Source: Promethearchaeota archaeon (GTDB lineage: Archaea; Asgardarchaeota; Lokiarchaeia; Sigynarchaeales; SOKP01). Taken from it: a stretch of DNA of 27,975 nucleotides. The stretch is from assembly GCA_016839655.1 (NCBI GenBank), contig JAEOTW010000271.1:1-27975 (forward strand). Reading direction: 5' to 3'. How positions within the stretch are numbered: position 1 is the first letter of the stretch; every line of letters begins with the position of its first letter. This document shows positions 1 to 7,593 of the stretch, piece after piece. A program made the translations under genes and the position numbers. The notes under the pieces are model-generated. The model did not search any database, was not told where the DNA came from, and saw nothing but the letters and a program-made list of their open reading frames with translations.

Positions 1-871
1 GGGGATAATGTCTAACAGCATCTAAAACTGTTCCAATATTATACCAAAAAAAAGGTGCTCTGGGCAAACGGAATTTTTTACCATGCCCAAACATATATGG
101 TTTATGTTCTGATCTTTTACTCCAACAATTTAAAAGTGTTTTTCCCGCTTCAAGTAAACCATCTGGCCATTTTTCTTCAGATATAAACCAATATCCTCTT
201 AAAGCATCTACTATAATCATAGGACAAACATCGTTGACTCTACCTGGACCTCGACGTTTATTATAAAGCCATGGCTCACATTTCCAACCTTTACCTTGAG
301 TTGTATCTTTCAGCAACTCATTCATTCTTTTAAGTCCAAATTGAACACGTTTATCCTTTTCTAATCCAGCTAATAAAAGTACTGGAACAAGTATATTATG
401 ATCGCATAATGCGCTTGACCACATTGGATATTTTGTCTTTGTTTTTCGATCATAGGCTTCAATATAAGCGAGAAACTGACCGTTATCTTTATCCTGATGC
501 AATAGGATTTTATCTATCGCTTTTTGCATCCGATTATCATCTTCTGGATTTACACCCCAATCTAATAACAACCATAATTGGTTTGGGAGGTAATCTGCTT
601 TATTATGTGCTTTTGTGAGATCTTTTTCCCAATCTGAAAGATGATCCAAGAGATAATTTACAATGGGGTCTTTTAATACTCTATTATGAGCTTTTATAAC
701 TTCAGGATGATCTAAAGGTAAATCAAACAAATCTGTTAAAGTTCGATATACCGAAAATGATTCACCTGACTCAATAAGGTATTCTCTAGGGTCTTTAGGA
801 AGAAGATTAACCCACTCTACTTCTTCATGAATTTTTTCTTGAATCTCACTCAATGCTAAATTAATCTCCAT
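1..871 (-). CDS. Alpha/alpha-toroid (prenyltransferase/squalene-cyclase-like) protein, C-terminus cut by window edge
   Basis: Reading the minus strand from an ATG at 871 gives an open frame of 290 codons with no stop before the window edge, so the gene is partial. The protein is rich in Trp and aromatic residues and has repeated helical units with turn motifs such as HQDKDNGQF and TQGKGWKCEPW, which resemble the QW-type turns of alpha/alpha-toroid proteins (terpene cyclases and prenyltransferase beta subunits). Several residues (a conserved-looking CDHN stretch and GPGRVNDVCP) could line a central cavity, but I see no DxDD protonation motif, so no cyclase activity is claimed. The start lies 29 nt after the stop of the DUF3795 gene, so the two are probably co-transcribed. 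A second protein of the same general fold is encoded at 22706-23527. Confidence 0.7.
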   Translation of the reverse strand, partial: MEINLALSEIQEKIHEEVEWVNLLPKDPREYLIESGESFSVYRTLTDLFDLPLDHPEVIKAHNRVLKDPIVNYLLDHLSDWEKDLTKAHNKADYLPNQLWLLLDWGVNPEDDNRMQKAIDKILLHQDKDNGQFLAYIEAYDRKTKTKYPMWSSALCDHNILVPVLLLAGLEKDKRVQFGLKRMNELLKDTTQGKGWKCEPWLYNKRRGPGRVNDVCPMIIVDALRGYWFISEEKWPDGLLEAGKTLLNCWSKRSEHKPYMFGHGKKFRLPRAPFFWYNIGTVLDAVRHYP

Positions 872-900
872 AATTCTTAAATTAGTTTTCTTTAATTGAA

Positions 901-1449
901 TTATTTCATAGATTCAAATAAATTTACAGAAGAATCAATAAGATCTCTACTTGACTTTCCTTCTTTAATCATTTTTTCAATTTCATTATTAACTTTCTTC
1001 TTTTGTTCTTTAACAAGTGCAATCAAATTCTTAACATTCCAATTTTGATATCTCTTAGAAAGTCCCTGGAAAAAAACCGGAGCAGGTGGCATCATAGGGG
1101 ATTGAGGTTGTTCTGGAACTGCTTTACAAGTCCCAGCTTCTATATCCAGAAAATCACATTCACTACATGAAGTAATGTTTTTTTGTTTAGCACATTGATT
1201 AATCGGACAATCCTCTCTTTCTTGACAACCTGGGCAGGTAGGATAATTTTTTAAAAGTTCTAACGTATTTATAAATCCCGAAAAATTCTCTTTTTTAAAT
1301 TCTGGGTTGAACATTAAAACTACTCCCTGGATCATAGAGTCTTCAAAAACTTTAAATAAATATTTCGCTGAATCTTGCATCTTGGTAGTATTACTATCAC
1401 ATAAATCGCAACATAAACCACATGTAGTTAATTCATAATCCTTAGTCAT
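901..1449 (-). CDS. DUF3795 domain Cys-rich protein
   Basis: 182 residues. The N-terminus carries a CGLCCDLC cluster (Cys10, 13, 14, 17) and the middle carries a second cluster with CPGC, CPINQC and CSECDF spacing. This two-cluster layout is the signature of DUF3795 proteins, which are frequent in anaerobic archaea and bacteria and are expected to bind Zn or an iron-sulfur cluster; their biochemical role is unknown. The C-terminal third is helical and charged (EKMIKEGKSSRD). It is probably cytosolic, with no signal peptide or membrane segment. It lies first in a likely two-gene unit with the toroid gene downstream. The 159-nt region before it is shared with the divergent regulator at 1609. 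Confidence 0.85.
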   Translation of the reverse strand: MTKDYELTTCGLCCDLCDSNTTKMQDSAKYLFKVFEDSMIQGVVLMFNPEFKKENFSGFINTLELLKNYPTCPGCQEREDCPINQCAKQKNITSCSECDFLDIEAGTCKAVPEQPQSPMMPPAPVFFQGLSKRYQNWNVKNLIALVKEQKKKVNNEIEKMIKEGKSSRDLIDSSVNLFESMK

Positions 1450-1608
1450 TTTAACTCACATTTTACATAATATTTTTTAATTTTTATTAACTTAGATAAT
1501 TATTTTACAATAAAACGTTCTATAATTTAAAGCATTTTGTAAGAGAAGAGTAAAGAAAGCGAAATTTTAAATTGAATAATGTCCATTTTTTTTCATAGAA
1601 CTTCATAA

Positions 1609-2508
1609 ATGGGACATATAGTGGATGAAATAGATTTTGAAATATTAAAACTGTTAGATAAAAACTGTCGTATCTCGTATTCTAAAATTGCAGAGAAAAA
1701 GAATTTACCTTTACGAAATGTATCAATTAGAGTTGAGAATTTAGTTAAAGAGAATATTATAACACGTTTTACAGTTCAATTTAATTACAATATTTTAGGA
1801 TTTAGACACTATATTGGCTCAATACATCCAGTAGAAGGAAAAAAGACTATATCTCTTTTTCAAGATCTTCAACTTATTCCCGAAATTTATCGAATTTGGG
1901 AATTAATTGACGGAACAATGACGATATCTTTTTTTTGTAAAGATGCTAAACATCTTGAAGAAGTAATAAACAACATTATAAAGACAGGAGCAAATTTACA
2001 AGGTTATTCAGAAACGAGAATTCATTTTGTATTAGATATTCCCTATTCGATGAAGGACTGGCAAATAATTTTTTATTTATTAAATAACAGCAGAGCCTCG
2101 AAAAAAGAAATTGCCCATGAATTGAACATCAGTGAAAAAACGGTTAATCGTAGGATAACTCGGATGAAAAACATGAAGCTTATCTCATTTATTCCAGAAA
2201 TTAATTATGAAGCAATTACAGGAGTTATTCCTGCAGTAATTTCTTTAGAAACAGTAGGTCCTTCAAAACAAGTTTATCTAAAAATTAAAGAGGAACCATC
2301 AATTAAATATTGGAGAAATGCTGGGGCAGTTTCTCCTTCAATTGTGCTATTTGTATATGCAAAGAGGTTAACTGACATTTATAACATGTACCGAAAACTT
2401 GAAAATCGAGACGATATCAAAAAAGCTAGTTTAACATTTATAGTAAGAAATTCCGAGAATTCCACTTTAATTGAAGATGCTGTTTTAGAGAAAATACAAA
2501 ATGGTTAG
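1609..2508 (+). CDS. Lrp/AsnC-type transcription regulator with two winged HTH units
   Basis: 299 residues. The first winged HTH is at about residues 7-52 (DEIDFEILKLLDKNCRISYSKIA, then the recognition helix LPLRNVSIRVENLV). A second unit follows at about 149-196 (KDWQIIFYLLNNSRASKKEIA, then ISEKTVNRRITRM). Each is followed by an alpha/beta stretch that could be a RAM-like effector or dimerisation domain, so the layout looks like HTH-RAM-HTH-RAM in one chain. Classical Lrp proteins are about 150 residues with one HTH, so this is a doubled form. The gene at 4570-5463 has the same architecture and is a paralogue. The ATG at 1609 is used; a GTG at 1621 is an in-frame alternative. The gene converges on the alpha/beta hydrolase gene with 26 nt between them. 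The regulated genes are unknown. Confidence 0.85.
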   Translation: MGHIVDEIDFEILKLLDKNCRISYSKIAEKKNLPLRNVSIRVENLVKENIITRFTVQFNYNILGFRHYIGSIHPVEGKKTISLFQDLQLIPEIYRIWELIDGTMTISFFCKDAKHLEEVINNIIKTGANLQGYSETRIHFVLDIPYSMKDWQIIFYLLNNSRASKKEIAHELNISEKTVNRRITRMKNMKLISFIPEINYEAITGVIPAVISLETVGPSKQVYLKIKEEPSIKYWRNAGAVSPSIVLFVYAKRLTDIYNMYRKLENRDDIKKASLTFIVRNSENSTLIEDAVLEKIQNG

Positions 2509-2534
2509 TGTTTAATAATTAAATTACTCAATTT

Positions 2535-3374
2535 TTATTTTTCTATGAATTCTATGATATCTTTTTGAATTAGTTTCCATTTAGCTGCGAGACCATGTCC
2601 AATGCCTTTGTAGAATATTAATTTTGAATTGGGGATACCTTCTGCAGTTGTACGTACTAATTCTGGAGTGTATTCAAGGTCCAATTCTCCGCTTAAAATT
2701 AGAGTAGGAGCCTTAATTTCACCTAGTCTATCTTTAAAATTCATCTCAATATCTCCTTTTACTTCTGTTAAGAAATCATTTGGATATTTTGCATCCCCTA
2801 TAAAAAACTTTCCAAATAATCGAGTTAATAATTTAGCAATTCCTCTAGTAATATTTGAGGAAAAGACCAAATCTAGAGTAGCTGATAAAGATTTTCCATA
2901 TTTTCCTTGCTTAAAATATTCTGCGGCTCTATTCTCAATTTCTGCTCCTCTTTCACTTACTCGATAAGCAGCAGAGATGATAATTAGTTTTTGAACAACA
3001 TCGGGATGATCTGCAGCTAAATAATGAGCAATTTGTCCTCCTGTAGAGGCTCCGATGATAATAACAGGTTTCTTAAACTCCTTTCGGATCATATCTGCAT
3101 AATCATTTGCCATATCTGTAAATGTATAATCTTCTGGTACGTTTTGTTTGCGTCCTATAAAATATATTGTATACTTATCCATCAATGGTCTTAAAGATTT
3201 TACAGATCGTTTTATCATGAAACCTGATGGAGGTTTATTCTCAAATGTTAATGCTTCTAGGTTTATTAAATAGTTTGAATTATTACCTATTCGAGCGTAA
3301 GGTAATCTATTTTCAAAGAAGCCAGATTCAACAATAATTTTCTTCTTTTTTTGTTTATTAATATCTTGAGCCAT
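2535..3374 (-). CDS. Alpha/beta hydrolase fold protein
   Basis: 279 residues. The nucleophile elbow is GASTGG with Ser110 (residues 108-113), followed by the usual helix and an HPD motif. The acid is probably Asp232 in LSGELDLEYTPE, and the catalytic His is probably His260 in GIGHGL. All three catalytic positions are therefore present and in the expected order, so the enzyme should be active. The family includes esterases, peptidases and C-C hydrolases, and the substrate cannot be told from sequence. There is no signal peptide; a Lys-rich N-terminus (KQKKKKI) precedes the first strand. It is the last gene of a minus-strand set: membrane protein (3676-4347), 78-aa Cys protein (3421-3657), then this gene after 46 nt. 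Confidence 0.85.
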   Translation of the reverse strand: MAQDINKQKKKKIIVESGFFENRLPYARIGNNSNYLINLEALTFENKPPSGFMIKRSVKSLRPLMDKYTIYFIGRKQNVPEDYTFTDMANDYADMIRKEFKKPVIIIGASTGGQIAHYLAADHPDVVQKLIIISAAYRVSERGAEIENRAAEYFKQGKYGKSLSATLDLVFSSNITRGIAKLLTRLFGKFFIGDAKYPNDFLTEVKGDIEMNFKDRLGEIKAPTLILSGELDLEYTPELVRTTAEGIPNSKLIFYKGIGHGLAAKWKLIQKDIIEFIEK

Positions 3375-3420
3375 TATATTAAAATCCCGATAATTTCCTT
3401 GTATTGTATATTTTAAAAAA

Positions 3421-3657
3421 TTAAGGTAATTTTTTTAATTTTCGATAAGACTTATTTACTTGAGTACAACCAGTATTACTTCCATCTTCGGCATTTGCAA
3501 AACATCTCTTTTCGGGACCACTGGTGAATTTTGCACAACCCCAACACCACATTTTATTAAAAGATATCTTTTTTTTCTTATTTATAGCACGAACTTGCTC
3601 GCATAATTCTAATGCTTCATCGAATTCTAATTTAATTTTTTCTTTTATTTTTAACAC
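3421..3657 (-). CDS. Small Cys-containing protein of unknown function
   Basis: 78 residues. An N-terminal Lys/Glu-rich helix with one Cys (Cys19) is followed by a compact region with Cys38 and Cys41 (CWGC), Cys52 and Cys64, enough for one tetrahedral metal site. The tail is basic (KSYRKLKKLP). I do not recognise the family. The only canonical start in frame is a GTG at 3657, but that GTG overlaps a Shine-Dalgarno-like GAGGTG (3655-3660). An in-frame ATA lies 6 nt after it (see findings). It begins 18 nt after the end of the membrane protein gene and 46 nt before the hydrolase gene, so it is probably part of the same operon. Expression is likely given the spacing and the Cys pattern. Confidence 0.65.
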   Translation of the reverse strand: MLKIKEKIKLEFDEALELCEQVRAINKKKKISFNKMWCWGCAKFTSGPEKRCFANAEDGSNTGCTQVNKSYRKLKKLP

Positions 3658-3675
3658 CTCAAATTCTATTCTATT

Positions 3676-4347
3676 TTAATTAAAGTTTTTATATATATTT
3701 TCATTCTGATTAGTTTTATTAAGAAAATAATTAGCTATGTACCAACCAATAAAAGCCCCCATTACTCCTTGTATAACAGTATATGGTATCATAAAATAAC
3801 TGTATGTGAGAAAATCGGCAGTACCAGGTACTGATAATCCAGATTTATAGAAAGTCATTAGAGCTAAAATACTAAGTAATATGAAACTGACCGAAGAGAT
3901 TAATGATGAGATTAATACAGCCTTTCGTTCATTTTTGTGAGGTTTGAATACCCAAAGTGAAAAATCTATTGATAGACCGTAAGCAACATAAATTAGGGCC
4001 CAGTAAAGAGCACTCCAAGGAGAAGCTAATGTATTTTCTATTTGCCATTCTATTATATACTCAATTGGAACACCAATAAGACCACATAATCCGAAAAAGA
4101 ATAAAGCGGTACCTTTTGTCTTCAAATAAACACAGAAAAAATATGTTTCCATCATTAGAAAAATCATAACAAAATATAGATAAATATATCCAATCTCTAT
4201 CATTATTATATCGAAAAACACAGTAAACACTGCATTTAATACTGCTATAATCATGAAGCCAATTAGATTTAAACTTAAAGCTCGTTTATTCCATGGTTTA
4301 TACCAAACCGAGCTTTTTATTTGATGCAAAATTACTATTTCTTTCAT
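3676..4347 (-). CDS. Polytopic membrane protein, unknown function
   Basis: 223 residues with about six hydrophobic segments, roughly at residues 24-48, 51-72, 78-95, 108-132, 142-167 and 180-209. A cytosolic loop with a basic FKPHKNERK sequence sits between the fourth and fifth. The last segment contains a Gly-rich helix (VIQGVMGAFIGWYIA) reminiscent of small vitamin-transporter S components, but this is weak and I do not assign a substrate. The N-terminal 20 residues are soluble and Trp-rich. The start is well supported: a strong ribosome-binding site (GGAGGT, plus-strand 4354-4359) lies shortly before the ATG. It heads the probable operon with the Cys protein and the hydrolase, and is divergent from the double-HTH regulator at 4570, which is a plausible local regulator. 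Confidence 0.75.
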   Translation of the reverse strand: MKEIVILHQIKSSVWYKPWNKRALSLNLIGFMIIAVLNAVFTVFFDIIMIEIGYIYLYFVMIFLMMETYFFCVYLKTKGTALFFFGLCGLIGVPIEYIIEWQIENTLASPWSALYWALIYVAYGLSIDFSLWVFKPHKNERKAVLISSLISSVSFILLSILALMTFYKSGLSVPGTADFLTYSYFMIPYTVIQGVMGAFIGWYIANYFLNKTNQNENIYKNFN

Positions 4348-4353
4348 TTTCTT

Positions 4354-4359
4354 ACCTCC
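4354..4359 (-). promoter_or_regulatory. Strong Shine-Dalgarno site for the membrane protein gene
   Basis: The minus strand reads GGAGGTAAGAAAATG, a near-perfect anti-16S complement a few bases before the ATG at 4347. It fixes that start and shows that SD-led initiation is used alongside apparently leaderless genes in this genome. Confidence 0.75.
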
Positions 4360-4540
4360 ACTTAATAATTTGTAATTATGTTAAGAAAAATATGATAAAA
4401 CTACTCATAATTTCTCATATATCATGAAATAATTGAAATATTTAAAGAATATGGCGATTACAATCTTAAAAAATGGACAATTAGTTTGTTGAAAATGTAC
4501 AGTCTCATAAAAATTCTTAAGGAAATTAGACATTATTTAG

Positions 4541-4548
4541 TATAAAAT
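4541..4548 (+). promoter_or_regulatory. TATA box for the second double-HTH regulator
   Basis: TATAAAAT is centred about 25 nt before the ATG at 4570, the spacing expected of an archaeal TATA box driving a leaderless mRNA. The GTG at 4555 is only about 10 nt from the box, so it would lie upstream of the transcription start. This is why ATG 4570 is preferred. Confidence 0.55.
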
Positions 4549-4569
4549 AAACTTGTGTCTATCAATAGA

Positions 4570-5463
4570 ATGGATGATAAAGACTTAGAACTCCTGAAAT
4601 TATTGTTGTTTGACGGGCGAATGACTTATGAACTAATCGCAAAGAAGCTTAAACTCACTCCTTATTTAGTTAAGAAAAAGATACAAAATCTAGTTGATAT
4701 GGGAGTAATCATGAAATTTACAACTAACATTAATTTCTTGTTATTTCAAAAATCAGTATGTTATACTCTTGCTGAGGTTAAACAAGAGACAGATCAGCAA
4801 GAACTTATTGAGCGTTTAGGACAGCTGGATGAGGTTACAGGTGGAGCGATTTCTCTTCAAAATAAGATGCAGATAATTCATACCTATTCTGATGATTACG
4901 AGTTCAAAAAAAATCTGGAGAAATTCATGCAATATGATGAAATAGTAAATTTTGAAAATTTTATTCTACTCATTCCTCCAAATTTAAGCTTCAAAAATAC
5001 GAGGTTAATTAAAACTGATTGGAAAATTATCAATTCCATAAAAAATAATTGTCGAAAAACCGATATAGAAATTGCGAATGAGTTAGGAATTTCATCTAAG
5101 ACAGTCAAAAGAAGGTTAAGTTACTTGAAAGAAAATAATATAATTCTTTTCATGATAGACCTTGATACAAGTGCAGCGGATTTCTTATCTTACCTATTAA
5201 TTGTAAAATTTCAAAAGATAGCATCTGAATCGTTAAACAAAGTTATGAAAATCGTAAAGAAATATTTCTATGTGTGGAGAGTTGCTAATCAAGAAGCATT
5301 TATTTTTACTGTATTTATAGATAAGTTAAGAGAAATTGATGAACAGACTAAAGAAATTGAAAAGGTTCCACATGTAAAAGAAGTTATTAGCTATGTTCCT
5401 ACTAAAATGTTCTATTTTGAGAATTGGATTGATAAGCTAATTAAAAAGAACGCTTCTGATTAA
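4570..5463 (+). CDS. Lrp/AsnC-type transcription regulator with two winged HTH units (paralogue of 1609-2508)
   Basis: About 297 residues from ATG 4570 (302 if GTG 4555 is used). The first winged HTH is MDDKDLELLKLLLFDGRMTYELIAKKL, with recognition helix TPYLVKKKIQNLV. The second, starting about 155 residues later, is KTDWKIINSIKNNCRKTDIEIANEL, with ISSKTVKRRLSYLK. Both are followed by an alpha/beta stretch, as in the paralogue at 1609. The second HTH is the better conserved of the two between the paralogues (LGISSKTVKRR against LNISEKTVNRR). The gene is divergent from the membrane protein/Cys protein/hydrolase operon across about 220 nt, the usual position for a local regulator. The ATG is chosen because of its spacing from the TATA box at 4541. 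No effector can be named. Confidence 0.85.
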   Translation: MDDKDLELLKLLLFDGRMTYELIAKKLKLTPYLVKKKIQNLVDMGVIMKFTTNINFLLFQKSVCYTLAEVKQETDQQELIERLGQLDEVTGGAISLQNKMQIIHTYSDDYEFKKNLEKFMQYDEIVNFENFILLIPPNLSFKNTRLIKTDWKIINSIKNNCRKTDIEIANELGISSKTVKRRLSYLKENNIILFMIDLDTSAADFLSYLLIVKFQKIASESLNKVMKIVKKYFYVWRVANQEAFIFTVFIDKLREIDEQTKEIEKVPHVKEVISYVPTKMFYFENWIDKLIKKNASD

Positions 5464-5559
5464 TAGATTTTTTAAAAATAAAAATATATTAAGCCCTATT
5501 TTCATTATTATTTTGGATTTGTTGAGGTATTTTTGGGTAGCACTTAAGAAGTGTTTTTA

Positions 5560-6816
5560 ATGTCTGAAGAGAGTTTAAGAGAAATTATTGGGATAGCGAG
5601 AAAGACAAAATGGAATCAAATTAAAAAATTTATTAAATTTATTGTTAGAAACACTTTAAAAAGAGATGCAAAATACAGTTTAACCGCTCTAGATGTTTCA
5701 GTAAATGGAAAAAAAAAATTGAAATATGACCAAATTATTAAAAATAAAGAAGAAATAAAAACTATTGATAAAATAGTAGATTTCGACCACTTATCTCTAT
5801 ATCAGGCAACCCCAACAGCAAATAATCATATTAATCTTTCTCAAAACAATGGTACTATTATTGTTTTAGCTAAATATTGGGGTCCGGGTTTTAATGAACT
5901 TCAAGCATTCGATTTTTCTGTTAATTTAGATGCGTTAGATCACCCTTTTTTTACAATCGGTAATGGTAAGAAAATAAATTGCTCTGAGATCCTAAAAATT
6001 ATTAGTAATAGAACTGACTCATTACCTAAATCAAAAAAGGAGCGTTCTAAAAAGGAAGTAATAGAAGAAAAGGATATTGAAATTAAAGACATTGAAGCAT
6101 ACTTCTTTGAGAAATTAACTGGTAAGAATGCCATATGGAATGGAGAAGAAACAAAGACCTTTCATAGTTGGAAAGCGAAAACAAAAAACAAATATCGTGT
6201 AGAGACTGGGAAAATTTCTCATTACAAAGGCAAACCAACAAAACAATATTCGGTTTATTTAGATTCTCTAATCAATAGCAAAAAAAATAAGGTAGAGAAG
6301 CCTAAGAAAAAAATCGAAAGAAAACCTTCAGCACCTAGGAATGATAAAGTAGAAATTACAGAACAATATATTTTTAAGATTCTAACAGGTAAAAATGCTA
6401 TTTGGAATAGAGCCGAAACAAAAACATTTCAGAATTGGAAAGTAAAAACAAAAAACAAATATTGTGATGATACTGGGAAAATTTCTCATTACAAAGGCAA
6501 ACCCACAAAACAATATTCACTTTACTTAAAATCTCTTGTCAATAGCAAACAACCTAAAAAAGAAAAACCTAAAGAAACTATCTATAAAAAACCTCCCAGT
6601 CCCAAAAAAGATAAACAAGAACTTACAGAGCCTTATGCTTTTAAGACTATAACAGGCAAAAACGCTATATGGAATGGATCTGAAACTCAAAATTTTCTAA
6701 AGTGGAAAAAAAGAACTCATAGTCAATATCAAAAGGAGACAGGAAAAAATCCTTATTATAACCAAAAACTGACTAAAAATTTTAAAGATTATTTAGTGAA
6801 AAGGTTTAATTTTTGA
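5560..6816 (+). CDS. Protein with three 89-residue C-terminal repeats, unknown family
   Basis: 418 residues from ATG 5560 (421 from the in-frame GTG at 5551). The N-terminal ~150 residues form a helical, basic start (IARKTKWNQIKKFIKFIVRN) followed by an alpha/beta region (NGTIIVLAKYWGPGFNEL). After an acidic/basic linker come three repeats, starting near codons 181, 270 and 359 counted from the GTG, with an exact 89-codon period. Each has the core TGKNAIWN, then a Trp-Lys (SWKAKTKNKY, NWKVKTKNKY, KWKKRTHSQY), then TGK, Tyr and a YL near the end. The third lacks the trailing linker and ends the protein. Linkers between repeats are Lys/Pro-rich. The protein is strongly basic, with no membrane segment, and I infer nucleic-acid or other polyanion binding. 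I do not recognise the family. Confidence 0.75.
   Translation: MSEESLREIIGIARKTKWNQIKKFIKFIVRNTLKRDAKYSLTALDVSVNGKKKLKYDQIIKNKEEIKTIDKIVDFDHLSLYQATPTANNHINLSQNNGTIIVLAKYWGPGFNELQAFDFSVNLDALDHPFFTIGNGKKINCSEILKIISNRTDSLPKSKKERSKKEVIEEKDIEIKDIEAYFFEKLTGKNAIWNGEETKTFHSWKAKTKNKYRVETGKISHYKGKPTKQYSVYLDSLINSKKNKVEKPKKKIERKPSAPRNDKVEITEQYIFKILTGKNAIWNRAETKTFQNWKVKTKNKYCDDTGKISHYKGKPTKQYSLYLKSLVNSKQPKKEKPKETIYKKPPSPKKDKQELTEPYAFKTITGKNAIWNGSETQNFLKWKKRTHSQYQKETGKNPYYNQKLTKNFKDYLVKRFNF
6205..6251 (+). repeat. Intragenic direct repeat, copy 1
   Basis: 47 nt beginning ACTGGGAAAATTTCTCATT. They recur at 6472-6518 with a single mismatch (caaaCCAaca against caaaCCCaca), exactly 267 nt away. The matching third copy near 6739 is well diverged. 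The near identity at DNA level points to a recent duplication or gene conversion of repeats 1 and 2. Confidence 0.9.
6472..6518 (+). repeat. Intragenic direct repeat, copy 2
   Basis: Second copy of the 47-nt element at 6205-6251, with one mismatch and in the same reading frame (offset 267 nt, 89 codons). It encodes the TGKISHYKGKPTKQYS stretch shared by protein repeats 1 and 2. Confidence 0.9.
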
Positions 6817-6842
6817 ATTTGTTTCTCAATAAAAGGAGTATT

Positions 6843-6881
6843 ATGACCCTTCATTATCTTGTGAAAAAATTTAAACTTTGA
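6843..6881 (+). other. Possible 12-codon micro-ORF with strong SD
   Basis: In the 245-nt gap after the repeat protein, AAAAGGAG (6831-6838) is followed after 4 nt by ATG and 12 codons (MTLHYLVKKFKL) ending in TGA. The stop abuts a perfect inverted repeat at 6881-6900. It could be a leader peptide, a small protein or chance; the evidence is only the SD spacing and the adjacent hairpin. Confidence 0.25.
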
Positions 6882-6900
6882 TTTAATTTCAAAATTAAAT
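6881..6900 (+). terminator. AT-only hairpin followed by T tract
   Basis: Perfect 9-bp arms (ATTTAATTT / AAATTAAAT) with a 2-nt spacer, followed by GTTTTTC. It lies 65 nt after the stop of the repeat protein. It could terminate that transcript, but the stem is all A/T and weak. Confidence 0.3.
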
Positions 6901-7061
6901 GTTTTTCAAGAACCATCCTTCAGCTAATAATAAAAATCTCCACCAAGTCCCCCTTAAATTATAAATGCTAAGAAATAAAATTGAACGGAATTTTCTCGAT
7001 AAGTATAAAACTTATCTAATTAATATTCAACTGAGGATATTTAATTTATAATAGAACACTG

Positions 7062-7556
7062 TTGTTTAATTTGGAAAAAATTCATAAACGAGGAGTGGCA
7101 AAAGAGCATCCAAAAAGTCACTTTATACAGTTATCTGCAGCTATAATTTTTTTTCTTATATGGATTTTAGATTCTTTTATTTTCATGTTCTCAACGATTT
7201 TAGCTAGATATGTTCCGTTAACTATTCGTATTATATTATTCTTGAGTTTTTTAACAATAGGATTATTATTAATCTTCATAACAGGTCATTTATTGTTTCA
7301 TCAAGAAGATTCATCATCAAAGTTGTTAAAAACTGGGATTTTTACCCATACAAGACACCCAATATATCTTGGTGTTCTTATAATTTATTTGAGTTTTATA
7401 TTTTTGTCAACATCGTTGATCTCGATTATTGGTTTTATCATTACTTTTATTTTATATAATTGGATTAGCAATTTTGAAGAAAAGGAACTTGTAAAGGTAT
7501 TTCAAGGAGAATATGTAGAATACAAGAAAAATGTCCATAAATGGATTTCATTTTAG
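7062..7556 (+). CDS. Isoprenylcysteine carboxyl methyltransferase (ICMT)/PEMT-family membrane methyltransferase
   Basis: 164 residues. Hydrophobic segments are at about 23-48, 52-79 and 102-134, then the C-terminal catalytic signature. The family motifs are the RHPIYLG sequence (Arg98, His99, Pro100) and EEKELVKVFQGEYVEYKKNV near the C-terminus; in ICMT and related phospholipid methyltransferases these bind SAM and the acceptor. The protein probably methylates a lipid or prenylated acceptor in the membrane, but the substrate of archaeal members is unknown. The start is uncertain: TTG 7062 is the longest frame, while TTG 7071 lies about 23 nt after a TATA-like TTTATAAT (7045-7052) and would suit a leaderless transcript. 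It is a single gene, convergent with the small gene at 7594. Confidence 0.85.
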   Translation: MFNLEKIHKRGVAKEHPKSHFIQLSAAIIFFLIWILDSFIFMFSTILARYVPLTIRIILFLSFLTIGLLLIFITGHLLFHQEDSSSKLLKTGIFTHTRHPIYLGVLIIYLSFIFLSTSLISIIGFIITFILYNWISNFEEKELVKVFQGEYVEYKKNVHKWISF

Positions 7557-7593
7557 AGATAAACAAAAGCAAAATTAAGCTAAATTTCTTGAA

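Noticed and set aside
2629..2967. A 112-codon plus-strand frame opposite the hydrolase gene
   Set aside because: It is antisense to a gene with a full catalytic triad and has no coding character of its own.
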